From Talinum fruticosum (Eukaryota; Streptophyta; Magnoliopsida; Caryophyllales; Talinaceae), in the NCBI GenBank assembly GCA_021018815.1, contig JAITYX010000016.1:7703001-7767000 (forward strand): 64,000 nucleotides of DNA. The letters are read 5' to 3'. A program made the position numbers and the translations under genes. Position 1 is the stretch's first letter. Every line of letters begins with the position of its first letter. Below the pieces are notes generated by a model, which saw only the letters and a program-made list of their open reading frames with translations, was not told the DNA's origin and made no database searches. Below are positions 24,623-37,269 of this stretch, piece after piece.

Positions 24623-27387
24623 ATGGATTCTGAAGATAATAGAATTGCTGAAGCAGAGCTATTACTGATTGATGAATTACAATTATTAGAGGTTGAACAA
24701 GAACCTGAACCTGCTGAATTAGAAGTTGAACAACAGCCTGAACCTGATGCAATGGAAGAAGAAATTGAAGAAGGAGAACAACAGCCTGAACCTGAAGGTA
24801 CGTATGATTTATGCTAAATATATGAGTTATTAGAATCATGCTGAAGTTACATTGCTGTGTAACTTGTGTTAATTTGTTAGTTTTCATATTATTGCACGTT
24901 ACATGTTTGATAAAATTCCTTAAAGACAATATTCTTAAAAGTTAAATCACGAGGTATAAAAAGATACACTTCTGAACCATTAAAAGTACATTAATTTGCT
25001 GATAAAGATACACTTCTGAACCGTTAAAGGTACACTAGATTAACAAACAATATAAACGACTAATAACAGTTTTTACCTATTCAAGTTGTTCTATTTTATT
25101 TCTCTTATAAGTTATTAACCTAAATTGCAGATCCTCAAAATCAAAATCTTACTGAGAAATTATATGAAGAGAATGTTGAATTTGAATTAATGGGGAAAAC
25201 GGTAAACTCTGAGCAAGAAGCATATGATCTGTATAACAATTATGGTTTAATGGTGGGATTCAACATTCGTCGCCACAATAACAGACCTAGAACAGATGGC
25301 ACTGGTATAACTATGAAGAGGTATTGTTGTGCGAAACAAGGAAGTAAGAGACAAAGTGGGAAAAATGAAGTCGAAGGTGACAAAAGGGCATACGTCAAGA
25401 AAGTCACACGAGTTGGTTGCAAAGCAATGGTTCAGTTCTCAGTAGACAGAAATGGTGCGTGGACTGTCGTGAGACATGATAAGCTGCACAATCATCCATT
25501 TTGCAATGTGAACAAACGCCACTTTATGAAATCTCAACGAAAAGTGACTAGTGCTGAATTAGAGTTACTAAAACTAATGAAATCATGTAGAATAAAAGTT
25601 TCTGATACCGTGAAATTATTGAAGAAGGAGGTAGGCGGCTCACCTGCCCTCGGGTTTACCATCAGAGATGCATATAATATGCTTGCTGCAGATAAAAGAA
25701 AGCACTTGGACGGTACTGATAGTAACACTTTAATGGGAATATTGAGGAAAAGGAAAGTTGAGGATGTCAACTTTTACTTTGACTTTGAACTTGGCGAAGG
25801 ATCAAGTCTCACTAGCATTTTTGGAGGGATAGCATGATGAGAGAAGATTATGATCTCTTTGGAGATGTGATTATATTTGACACCACATACAGGACCAACA
25901 AATACGACATGATATGTGCACCGTTTGTTGGAATAAACCATCACAATAAGAATATAATGCTTGGATGTGGGTTCATTTTGAATGAAAGGATAGAGTCATT
26001 TATCTGGCTTTTTAAAACTTTCTTGGAATCAATGGGTGGAAAGCATCCTAGGACTATAATGACAGACCAAGCACCTTCCATTGCTGCTGCTATCAAAGTG
26101 GTATTTCCGCAAGCACATCACAGACTATGTGTGTGGCATATTATTGAAAATTCAAAGAATCATATAAGAATGTTGAGATGTCAGGAGAATTTCACAGACA
26201 AATTCAACCATGTACTCATGGGTTGTGATACTGAAGAAGAGTTTAATCATTATTGGACTAGGCAAGAGCTTCATTGTAGCTTCTTTTCCAAATTAATTAA
26301 TCATTATTCAAACATTTGCCTTATCACCACTCACCGCATCCTTTTGTTTTCTTTTGATTTTCCCAGGTTGACTACAGAATACAATTGTGCTGAAAATGAT
26401 TGGCTCAAGAAGCTTCATAGAAGTAGACATCATTGGTGTCCGGCTTTTGGTAAAGATTTTTTTCCGGAGGCATCTTATCTTCCCAGAGGGTAGAATCAAC
26501 CAATCGCTCAATTTCTTGCAGACTTCAAGCAACTACTGATCTTTGTGAATTTTATAATAACTTTCTTGATGTGGTAGCTGAGTGGAGAAGTAAAGAGAAC
26601 GGAAAAGACTATGATTGTTGGGATGGACGGCCAGAAACCTGTTTTGCCCATGTACATATATTGATTCATGCAACGGAAGTGTATACGGCTGAAGCGTATC
26701 ATATTTTTCAGCAAGAGTACAAAAAAGGAGTATCTTGTGCACAGGCCAAAATTCAAGAGACCGCTTCATGTTTAACATATAGAGTATGGAGGGAACAAGT
26801 TGATGACTTTTTCCACATTGTTAACATCAATTGGGTCAATGAAACAGCTTCTTGTACATGCAAAAATTTGATGAAATGGGAATTCTGTGCTTCCATATCT
26901 TGAGGATATTTAACATGTATTGTGTCAAGAAGATACCTGAGAAATATATATTGGATAGATGGAGGAAAAACGTCAAGGCTTGGGGAGGTGATAATAATGC
27001 AAGATGTTTCAGCAAATCTACCGGCACTTCGTCATCAGTTTGGCGGTTGCAAGCACTGCGAAAATTTAGTACCCTCATAATTGCATCTGCCACAAATGAG
27101 AAAACAAGAGCTTTTGGGACGAATTGTTTGGAAAGGCTAAGGATGCTCTTGAAAAGGATATTGGCCCAATATACAATTGTGGATCAGAAGAGGAAAATAC
27201 AAACTCAAGAGGAATAGTCCAAAATCCCAATAAGACAAGGGAGAAAGGGCAAAGAAATAAAAGAAAAGTGAGCATAGCTAAAAAGATGAGCAATCAAGTG
27301 AAGGCAAGAAAGAAGAATGCTTCAAAGCAAGCCACAAATAGCATTAGCCCTCTTAACATAAGCCCAAACATTCCAGCAGCTGAGTGA
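24623..27387 (+). pseudogene. FAR1/FRS-type gene with MULE transposase and SWIM domains; four apparent 1-bp deletions
   Basis: FAR1-related proteins derive from Mutator-like transposases and bind DNA. Exon 1 is 24623-24797 (acidic, with repeated EQQPEP); exon 2 starts at 25131. A FAR1 zinc-binding domain (YCCAKQG, RVGCKAMVQF, HNHPF) is followed by the MULE transposase core (FDTTYRTNKYD, IMTDQAPSIAAAIKVVFP, HHRLCVWHI) and a SWIM finger (CTCK, GILCFHILRIF). The C-terminus is lysine-rich. The frame breaks at 25818-25822, 26457-26463, 26862-26866 and 27112-27118, all homopolymers, each short by one base. With four bases added and 26262-26366 removed as a GC-AG intron, the frame is exactly 777 codons, a normal FRS length. 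It is either an active FRS or transposase gene with assembly errors, or a recently decayed one. Confidence 0.85.
26262..26366 (+). other. Probable GC-AG intron in the FRS-type gene
   Basis: The boundary reads CTAG then GCAAGA at the 5' side and TTTTCCCAG at the 3' side. Removing 105 bp joins HYWTR to LTTEYNCAENDW, which aligns with FRS relatives without a gap. The length is a multiple of three and has no stop, so retention would just add 35 residues. Confidence 0.55.
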
Positions 27388-27966
27388 AGACATGTTGTGA
27401 ATGTTGAACAACATACAAGGAATTCATTGATGATTGCAAAATTGATCATTGAAGATGTCGATATTGAATAACTTTTTGAGCACCTTCATATTATTAAAAC
27501 ATATATGGTACATTTATTGGTTATTATTAAAAACTTACACGGTAATAGATTGTGATCATTGAAGAAATTTTTATAGAACTTTAGTATACTTTTTCTCTAT
27601 CGCAGTGAACCTTTTCTCTACTGCAGTGAACCTTTTCTCTATTGCAGTGTACCTTTTTTATAGAAATTAAAGCTCTGTATTCATTCATTGATTGGGTTTG
27701 CTCAAAATCTCAGCACTGGCAACATGGGATTCTTTTTTTATGATGTTCCAAAATATTTTACTTCAAAAAAAAAATGAAATTTGATTAAGGATGATTTTTT
27801 TCTTTTTAAGATTAATTATTCTACATTTTTTTCCATTGCTAGCAGTGAAAAAAGAGAACAGAACCTTCTATTTTTTGTATTTTTGGTTAACCAAGTGGGA
27901 ATTTTTTTACAGTGGAGAATAGAAAAAAATAAAGGGGTTTTTTTCTCTCAAAGAAATGACGCTAAT
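27388..27966. other. 3' flank of the FRS-type gene with a short tandem repeat
   Basis: 27590-27655 holds three copies of a unit of about 24 bp containing TGCAGTGAACCTTTTCTCTA, the last with GTGTACC. The same core (GTGTACCTTT) occurs in the first intron of this gene and in introns of the neighbouring Ulp1 gene. The rest is AT-rich with T runs. Confidence 0.6.
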
Positions 27967-29001
27967 TAGGGCAGGGGCAACGGGCCGGACCGGGTCGGCC
28001 TGGGCTGGCCACTTACTTAACGGGTTGGGCAATACTTTTTAATAAATGGGTCGGGTCGAGTCATGGGTCAAATGACCGTGACCATCCAAGACCCACTCAA
28101 TACATTCTTGTAGAGAATATGTGACGCTCGAATTAAAGGAAAGTCTAAACAAGAAAGTTCGATTCATATATGCGACTTATTTATTAAATAACTTGAATTG
28201 AAGATTGATCATAAATTTTATGTAGTGTTAGTTTGTCCAAAACTTGGTATGAAAAGTATGTATGTTGCATGTGTATTTTAATGGATTTTATTGAGCTAAT
28301 ATGTTACTTAGAATATTGAAATGAACTTTTCATAGACATCCCACAAGGACAAGATAGATAGAAGATAAGAAAATAGAGTTTGGGAGCCACTGCCACTCAC
28401 CACGGGTGTCCCCACAGCCTGTGGGGTAGGCTGTGGTGGCCAGCAGCAATTTATTTAACCCAAAATACCCACCGCGGGTGCTCCCACAGGCCGTGGGGTA
28501 GGCCGTGGTGGCCACCAGAAGTCCTCACTAACCATGGGAAGGCCCTTGATGACCTCTAGAGCCAACCATTGACCTCCACGGGCTGTGGGAAGGTCTGTGG
28601 AGCTCCAAAGTATGGCTTTGGGTCCCGTGAAATAGTTTTTATTGAGAAACAAGAGTTTAATATCATGTACGAGTTGCAAATTACGACATGCTTTTTCCAG
28701 GCGATTACCAATTTGTATTAGCTATGTCTTTAATGGAATTTGCCATGGGTTGAAAATTAGGAACTCTGTTGTCTTTCAAGTTGTTTCAAGTACAGATGTT
28801 CTGCTACTTGTTTTATGCTACCAAACCAAGCACTAATGTCAATTCATGTTTAGCTCTGGCCCATGGGCCGGTCATGGGAGGGTCAGGGTCAGCTGGCCCA
28901 TGACCCGGCCCAGCCCACTTATTTTTCTCTGGCCCGGCCCAACCCGTTATAGTAATGGGCCGGCCCTGACCCGCCCTAACCCGCCCCATTGCCCAGCCCT
29001 A
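27967..29001. mobile_element. hAT-like non-autonomous element
   Basis: The ends read inward as TAGGGCAGGGGCAACGGG (left) and TAGGGCTGGGCAATGGGG (right). Both subterminal regions are full of GGGTCGGG/GGCCGG words. No matching 8-bp flanks are visible (ACGCTAAT versus GTTCTCAA), so the insertion is old or its ends were copied. The interior has two direct copies of a GTGGGGTAGG(C/C)(T/C)GTGGTGGCCA block at about 28395-28443 and 28467-28515, with self-complementary CCCACAG/CTGTGGG words. Confidence 0.65.
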
Positions 29002-29477
29002 GTTCTCAACTTGGGTTTAATAACCCTTTCTTAGATTGACGGATGCGCGGTTCTAGGTTTCCGAAGGTTTTTCTGGAAATTTCGGCAGAGTTTCCTCTGT
29101 AATATGACTAATCCCATAGGCTTAAAGCCCTAACCCTGTATGAAACACAATTATAAACTCAACGAGCCACACGCTCGGAGTATCACAAACACAACTCAAC
29201 GAGCCACACGCTCGGAGTATTCACTTAGGGCTTTTACATTCAAAATAAAACTTAAGTTCACATACACCGATCTTTACAAAAGCATGAAAAACATATATAC
29301 CAAAATATATACCTGTTGCAATTAAAGTTGAACATCATCTCTTAATGTAGATGTTTCTGACTCAAACCGACAAATAGCATAATGCTATAATTTGCGGGCT
29401 CCAATAGAAAACACAAGATTAATTCCTACTAAAATAAAACAAAACAACCCCTAAAAAAATCTAAACGAAAGATTAAC
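29002..29477. other. Intergenic with a direct repeat
   Basis: A 28-bp sequence containing CAACGAGCCACACGCTCGG occurs twice (about 29157-29184 and 29194-29221); the CGAGC...GCTCG part can form a small hairpin. It lies just past the 3' end of the Ulp1-like gene. Confidence 0.6.
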
Positions 29478-32400
29478 CTAACCCTTGATGTTAGCACGTA
29501 GCCTCCCACTTCTCCTTTTTGCAGGAGCACCTTCCTGTTCATTCTCCAATTGAAAACCACTGAAGGACACCTCTTTTATAATTCTATTTTGGTAATTTTG
29601 ACACTTATTTTCATTTAAAGAAGAAAGTTCATTTTGATCATTGACGATGATATTGTAGCAATATTTGGCCCTCAATTTCTTCAACAATGCATCCTGTGGA
29701 GGGAAAAAAGAAATATAAGAAACTCAATCAATAACATCTTATAAACTCAAAAAAGTATTTCAACTTACATTGCATTTCTTAAATCCAGTATCCCATTTGT
29801 CAGGATCTCCCTTGTACGTCTCCATGTGTCGCATTGCATAAATCCCGAATCATAATATGATTCGTCTGAAGCAATAGTTGTCCATGGCAATTTCAAATGT
29901 TCAAGTTGGAAACTAGCCAAAGAAACAACTTTACCCCTTGTTGATCTTGGGATTTTATTTATGCAACGATGATAGTATTCTGAAAAGCAACGACACTGGC
30001 AAAAAAAACGATAAAATTAACTATGGTTCAAATAATCTTTAACTATGGTTTAGATAATCTTTAACTGTAATGTCATAACGTGGTTCTAATTCAAAAAGAA
30101 AAAAAAAACGATAAAATTAAGATAGAAGATTACCAAGAGGTAAACAATGGTATAATCACCAGGACTTTTCTCACTTTTCTGAGAAACATTATCCATAATC
30201 TCCACCTTCTTTCTCAACAAATTGAAGCACACAACAAAGTAACGCCTATCATGGAATATAGGAAAGAATATCTGCACATAATCAACACAACTTTAAACAT
30301 CATATGAAAGCAACGTCAAGTCAAGCAACTGAAATGCAAATACGAAAAGATCTTACCAGATTTGACTTTAGAATGTCAAGCCAGGAAGTGATTTGAATCG
30401 CATCATCTATAACTTTTTCAAAAGATTTAAACTTCTCCATGGAATATTCACTATCGTCACCCCCGCCTTTAAGCTCCATCTACGTCATAACATTTAAATT
30501 AATTGAAACATAGACTACAAAGAGCAAGCACAAACTAAAGTATCTTTAAAACAACAATTTACTTACATATGGAGTACACCCAAAAAAGAACCTTGACGGT
30601 GATTGAGGATCCTTCAATTTCTCCGAATGATTTAGTAAATACGAGAATAAATCAATCACATTAGGATCCAAATGATCCGCACACCCCAGAGTTCTAATCA
30701 CCGATCTAGGAACCTTGAAATGTACATCGGCAAATAACATTTCACTGGAAAAAAAATTGGATGTATGGTGACCTCAAATAATATTTCACTGAAAATAAAA
30801 ATTAACATCTAATAAATTTATTAGAATAAAAACTTCTTACAAGATTACCTCTCAAGATGAATTTCATCATTTGGAAGAAAACCCCAATCGGGAATGCGCT
30901 TCTCTTTCGCGGTCAAAGACTTCAAGGCATCAATGTGCCTTTGGAAGTATGGTGACCTCAAATAAAGCCCTCGTAATTTCTTCCTTGGTGGTTGAACACT
31001 TCCGATATCTTGGCTCAACTGGGGGCTGCGTTGTACATGAGTACTCGATCCGCTTCGAGGATCTCCTTCATCACCATCACTTCGTTGATTATGACCTTCA
31101 GCAACCCCAGGACTTGGTTGATTATGACCTTCCACATCCGCATGACTTGGTTGATTAGGCGGTGGCTGAGATGAGGTGAAATCAAATCCTAAATCAAAGC
31201 TTGGAGGTGTAAAGTTGGCTGGCCCAGAAGTTCGATCATAAGTCTTGGCCAATTCAATGCAAGCCTCCCAAAATCCTTGATCATCTGCGAACAAGTTGTC
31301 ATCTTGACTTAAGGGAGGTGCCTGTTTTCCTCTATCAGGATTTTCACGTTCACCACCATGAAGATTTTCGCTTTGCGCAGATGGACCAGCTACATCCTTA
31401 AAAACTTCCAATTTTGAGCACTGAATTAATACATCCACCAAAGTACCTTCAACTTTGGACATGGCGGAACTCACTGGAAACATCCTACGCGCCTCACCAA
31501 CCGACCGAACAACATCCACCAAAGCATTCGAAAAGTTTTTCACGGACGTAGAAACTTTATGAATGCATGCCTACAAAAAAAAAAAAATAAGAAAAGACCC
31601 TGCAGAACAGAAAAGGTACCCTGAACATAACAAAAGGTACACTGAAAAAGACAAAAAGATAACATGAAAGAGTATACATTGTCAATACCTTTTTCGACCT
31701 GACCTCTTCATCAACTTCATCTTGAATGTCATATTCTCTTGAATCCGGTACCCCAATTCTATCATCTACAACACCTTTCCCAAAGCACCCAACAGATTTA
31801 ATTTCATAATTCATTCTGTCCAAAAGATCTTTCCCAGTCCAATTTGATAAAATAGGAAATCTCCTTCCAATCACTCTTGTTTTGAAGAAGACACGATCCA
31901 CATAGCAAAGCTATAATTTAAGATAAAGAAGAAAACAGATCATTAGAACTTATATGAATTTCTACAATAAAAAACACATTGTACTCTAAAAATTTATATG
32001 AATTAGAGTATTTACCATCAAGAATAGAATTGGACCTCTAAATATCCCATTTGGTTTCAGCTTCCATGTGTCTGTACACTTAACCAAACTATCCAATGTA
32101 TATTTACACCAATTCAGGTTCTTCACCTCTTGTAAATTGAAAACACTTTTCAGCACAAGATGATTAACCTTCAGACTTTGATGTCCCTTAATAATGCAGG
32201 TAACCATATAAACAACAAAATTCCTCTTAAAATCATCACCCCCTTGCTTCTGATGTTTCAATTTTTCAACAAGTTGATATGTCAGTGGAAATTTCCCATC
32301 TCATTGACTCTTCCACTGATTCACATATTCCTTATAAAAAGTTGGTTCATTCTTTTTGCCTCTTCAACGTCTTTATGTCCCCTTTGAAAGCCTAATGTCA

Positions 32401-35051
32401 AATACACATCTTCTTCTCTAATGATCAATTCATCATTTTCCAACTTCAATGATCGTCTACAAGTGTCGAAATTTTCAACAAGCCATCTAGATAGCCTTGA
32501 CGGAATTGCATCAATTTTCAAACTAAATAAAGAACCAAAACCCAGCTCAATAATATCTCTCTTCTGTTCCACCGATACATTTGAAAGAAAGCTAACTAAA
32601 GAAGAAGGAGACATTCTTCTCTTGAGTTTGATGGGATCATGTTCCATACCAGAAACATCTTTATCACCTAAACAACCAATAAAGATTGATTACAATCTTA
32701 ATTAAAAAAAGTATTTAAAAGAGTAAATTAAATAGCAATTAAACGTACCAGGATTATTAGTTTCTTGCGGTGAAACTTCTGAACGAGTTCTTTTATAATT
32801 CTTATGTGCAAAAGTCTTGAATCGCTTTTTCCTCATGCTATTATCATAAGAAAGAAAACAACAACCTTTAATAAGCTAATAAGATAACAAAAAATATATA
32901 ACCCTGAAAAATAGATAATTAAAGACTCAATTTCAATAAACTAATAGGTACCCTGCAAATGAGGAAAGATACTCCTGAAAAACAGAAAAGGTACCCTGTA
33001 CAGGACAAAAGGTCCCCTGCACACTACTACATCTTACTGATTGCAGCAGTACAGCAGGACAAAGGGGATAGAGAATTAAAGATGGATGAGGGGTATGAAT
33101 AGCCTGAGCATATATATGATCAATAGTTTTTTGATTTTTTTTCTCCACCCCATAACAACTTCTACTTTCTGTTCTTATTCTGATTTATGTGTTTATGAGA
33201 ATATCTGCACATCAAGATTCAGTTCTTCTCTCCTGGTTATTATAACCTTAATCACATAGATCAGTTCACTGACAATTCTGCAGCAAGGTCGGAAGAACTC
33301 TGGCAACCAATGGGAGTTATCTTAAATGCATCTTTTCTTCTTCCTACATTTTTGTGTGTCCTCTGGTAAATGGTAACCCCGTGGTAGTATCTCAAAGGTG
33401 TCTTTTCTGCTTTCTTCATCAGAATGTGTGTTATGTTTGATCGATTGATTTATTTGTTTCTCTTTCTTTGGGGGCGAGGGAGTCCAGGATGGAATAAGAA
33501 GCTATCCTATTCAAGAAAAAGTGCGGAGTTGTGACATTTGCCTTCCAATGTAATACAGGTATTTTTAATGCTTATTAATTTTAATTGTTGAGTTCATAGC
33601 TTCAGACTGATGCTTAATCTCTGCAATGGGATATGTGAATGGAAGTTAAACTGCCAAAACATTGCAGATGCAGTAAAGGGGAAATTGTAGTGCACAAAAT
33701 ATTCAGCCTTTTCCTGTTGGACATGATAACTCAAGTCACTACAAGCTGAATCTAGTTCTCATGATATCAGTCCTTGCTTTTTACCCCCCGGCGGGAAAAT
33801 TATAAAAGTTTCCATCAGTCGTGAAGGTATTTGACTAAGAATTTTGTCTCACTATGGATTTATTCTCAGTCTCCTGTCTCGTCTTGTAATGTGCGCACGC
33901 ACTGTCTACATAAAAGACTAGAATTACATATTATTCTATCAAAAAGGCATTGATCTTTCTCAAGCTGAAATGGCATCATGATCTCAGCCTCTTCAAACAA
34001 ATAATGGACACTCAACAGTCAATTAAGGTAAGCCCTTTGTTTTGCCAGAGCAATCTTTCTCATTTCTAATGGTTTTTCTTGGCATGCTTAATTTGACTAT
34101 GGTGATTCTAGAAAACTAGAACTCAAAATTGTCGTTTTGTTAGCAGAGAGACAAATTCTGAAGACCCACATAAAAAATTTTCAGAAAACATTTTGTTCGG
34201 TTGAAATCTCTGGAGACACATTTGATGTGGAGAACTTGACCAAGATTGGAAAGACAAAAAGCTAGATTCAGATGAGATGAGAATAATTCTGGGCCAACTA
34301 CGTAGACTACATGTGCATCTGGACTTCGCTCTCAGAAGCAGATGTTGAAGGAATAAGCAATACCATAGAATATCATCGATCCTGCTACAAAACTATATGT
34401 AAACCTAAATGACAGTTATAGATGTTGAACCCCAGAACTGTTGTCTAACTAAGCATGATGCTAGCCAGAACTGTTAATAAAACTGTTATTTTCTCATCTA
34501 TGAAACTAGGCGTGATTATAGGATGGCCGGAGTAGCTTTAAGATGTTAAACTTGGCATACTGTACTGTGCCTGTGTGTTTACTATGTGCCTGAGCAACAA
34601 GTTTCTTGCCTCATAACTTCCACAACAAAAAAGAGACAAAAAACCCTCCCCTGACCTAGAATCTCTAGGGATGGAATTCTCTCATGCTTAGAACATGGAT
34701 GCAAGGAGTTTCATGCCACAGTAGGAGTACTTGCAGCAGCATCAGATACTCCTCAGGAAAATTCCACAAATTAGACCTCAAATGACATCAAATAGCTGAA
34801 TTTAATAAAAATGAAATCACACCAGGAAATTCCACAATAGAATAATAAAAATGAAAATCAAACAAATTAGAACTCTAGAATCACAACAGGTAATTTCATA
34901 GACTCAATTACTGATATTTTCACCGAGTTGTAAACCCTAGAATATAAAATTGAAAACAGAGAACAATGAAAGTGAAATCGAACAACTATAAAAATTCAAA
35001 AATCTCTTACCTCGTTTCAGCATTTTGAGAAGAAGGCCCGGGTACATCCAT
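29478..35051 (-). pseudogene. Ulp1-like (C48) cysteine peptidase gene of the transposon-associated type; two 1-bp gaps and one TGA
   Basis: Ulp1/C48 peptidases process SUMO; plant genomes carry many Ulp1-domain genes inside Mutator-like elements (the KAULP group). Ten exons on the minus strand: 35011-35051, 32749-32837, 32016-32667, 31689-31910, 30849-31570, 30567-30744, 30357-30479, 30134-30271, 29769-29995 and 29478-29693. The N-terminus is basic (MRKKRFKTFAHKNYKRTR), then comes a conserved block (IPSRLSRWLVENFD, EDVYLTLGFQRG) and an acidic, Pro-rich middle. The peptidase domain is in the last exons: His in FHDRRYF, Asp in VEIMDN, then LPWTTI and MRHMETYKGDPDKWD. Breaks are one base missing at 32353-32357 (T run), one missing beside the expected catalytic cysteine (29844-29850) and an in-frame TGA at 32301-32303. 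With two bases added the frame is 870 codons. Substrate unknown. Confidence 0.7.
32838..35010 (-). other. Intron 1 of the Ulp1-like gene
   Basis: 2.2-kb intron with donor GTAAGAG at 35010 and acceptor TAG at 32838-32840. Near its 3' end (32945-33022) the words GGTACCCTG and AAAAGG recur, as in the intron at 31600-31660. I see no embedded gene. Confidence 0.45.
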
Positions 35052-35360
35052 CTTATGCAGCAAGCTACAAATTAGAGATGAAAAACAACCGCAAATTTGA
35101 GCCCGAAACCTTCGAAAACTGAAAAATCATCTCCAAATACAAAGAAATTGAAACTTACGAAAGAGATGAGCAAGAAATCGAGGTGGAATGAGCGCGCGAA
35201 ACCTCGAGAGACAGAAGTGTAGAAGAAATTAGGGCACAATTGAAGAAGAAACCTCGAGAGAGCAAGGAGAGCGTTTTCGATCGAAGAAGAAAGTGAAATG
35301 AGAGGAGAGAGAAAGCTGAGAGCGCGCGCGGGAGATTAGTGATTGAAGGTCACGTGCCGT

Positions 35361-35388
35361 CCGTATGTATATTAAAATATACATACGG
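35361..35388. repeat. Perfect 12-bp hairpin upstream of the Ulp1-like gene
   Basis: CCGTATGTATAT, a four-base loop TAAA, then the exact reverse complement. It lies about 310 bp upstream of the Ulp1-like start codon, after a purine-rich GAGAG segment (35200-35320) that would be a CT-poor leader on that strand. It may mark the end of a mobile unit. Confidence 0.6.
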
Positions 35389-37238
35389 ATATATTATATA
35401 ATTTTCCGTGGATAAGTATGTTTGTTGACATATATATATATTGCGATGTAGAAAAGTATATGAAGTTTAAAACCGGTGCGGTTAGATCAAAAGTCTAAAG
35501 AATATTTTTCCTTTTTTATGAATCCCTCCAGAAAAAGTAATATAGTAGCTCATGTTTGGTCCTCCAATATTAAATTGGAGGATGACATAAATGGGGGAGA
35601 GGAGATGAGATGAGACCCTTTTTTTATTTTTGTACTTTTTTTTTATTTGGATGAATGGTTTATATGAGGGATTTGGATTGTTTATACGTGTGATGAGTGG
35701 GACGCTTAAGGCATTTATATCTATGGTCCCATATTGACCACTTATGCTAGATTGTCACGATTGCCCTATAAGATTCAGTCACCTATCTTGGGCAGACGAA
35801 CTCTATTATAGAGAAGCTGATGACTTGAGCACTTGTCACCTGTATTCTGAAGAAATTGCTGAACCATTCCTCCCCAAAATAAATGGCTGGAAATCTGGAA
35901 CCTGCTCCATGGAATATGATATACAGCCAAACCATGAAGTTTTTCAGGTATGAGGTTTAATAATGCATGCAAACTCTGAATGTCCATCGTGACACATGTG
36001 GATTCAAGTTCCTCGAAGGGATAAGTCCCAACGCAGGCACACAAATCCCCCTCCCCCCAAAAAAATAAAAATCATAACCAAGACTGAATAGATCTATGGA
36101 ACTTGAATCAGAATAAGAAATAAGAAAGCCCTCAGCTTAAATTAGAAAAGTGATGGAAGTGATTTAATAAAAATTTAACCTGTCTAATAAAAAATTATTT
36201 AAATTATCAAAGAAAATCCCTTATATAGTACATTAAGTTTGAAAATATATGGTGCTTCTTCTACCTTGATCATTGTGGTATTGGCTTGTGCTATCATGCT
36301 TTCAACTGTGCTACAGAATAGTAATAAACAGACTTTATACTTATATAGCGATTTATTTGTTGTTGTAGATGTCATTCAATTTGCTGTGTATTAGAAGAAA
36401 TTAGGTCTTTACGTATTGGAATATGCTAGCTTCAAGTACCCACGTTCATTAGTATCTATGTGTTTATTAGTTTTACGATCAGGGAGATAAAGTATTATGA
36501 AGCAGTGAAATTCTAGACAAATATGAGCTCAAGCCTTTCATATGTGTTTTAATTGTTTCTCATACTTTTTATTGGTTTAGTCATGTTTCCTTGATGGAAG
36601 ATGTTGATGGTATATCATACAATTATAAAGAGGGTGTATGTTTTATTAAATAGTTGAGCAACGAAGGGTAAAGCAGCATAGAGATTCGAATATATAGTTT
36701 CACTTTCAACCAGCTACTACAAATTACACCTTAGTAGAATATTATTTTATTACTGTAAATATATTATTGTTGCTTTAGCATTATAAGTTTTAAAGATTAG
36801 CATGTATTGACTTCTTACAACTTGGGAATTATGCTGGATTTAATTTATTAATTAGACAAGATATAAGGCAAGTGTTTTCATGCTCCCTTTAAGACTTTAA
36901 TCTCCTAGAGTTCTAAAATTGTAAACACGTATTTAAATGAACTTTGTTGGGTGGATGAGTACGATTTTGAAGCTACTCATGCCTAAGGATGTGGAGTTTG
37001 CTATTTTGTTATTCATGATGTCTCCAGTTGGCAAGAAATTAGGGATGTGTTCAAATCAAGTTGTCTCATATAGAGGCCAATACCATGTTATTGAAATTGA
37101 AGTATATAAACTAGGTGCAACAAGGGATCAAAGAAATAGAAACTTAGGGCGAAGGCATCATCTAATCTATGTGTAGTTGATGATGTTGCATTTACAATTC
37201 TGTTTATTGTGAAGTTTTTATTTCTATTCATAATGCAT
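35389..37238. other. Region without a confident gene; one exon-like plus-strand frame
   Basis: A plus-strand frame at 35744-35953 includes ADDLSTCHLYSEEIAEPFLP and ends at a donor-like CAGGTATGAG (exon end 35948). I do not recognise it. Another frame at 36937-37176 (including KLLMPKDVEFAILL) is equally unassigned and has no supporting context. The rest is AT-rich. These could be remnants of captured or decayed exons. Confidence 0.3.
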
Positions 37239-37269
37239 TTAGTTTAAATTATAATATTTTGACTTAAAT

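Noticed and set aside
30080..30307. Plus-strand 75-residue frame
   Set aside because: It is antisense to exon 8 of the Ulp1-like gene and its flanking introns.
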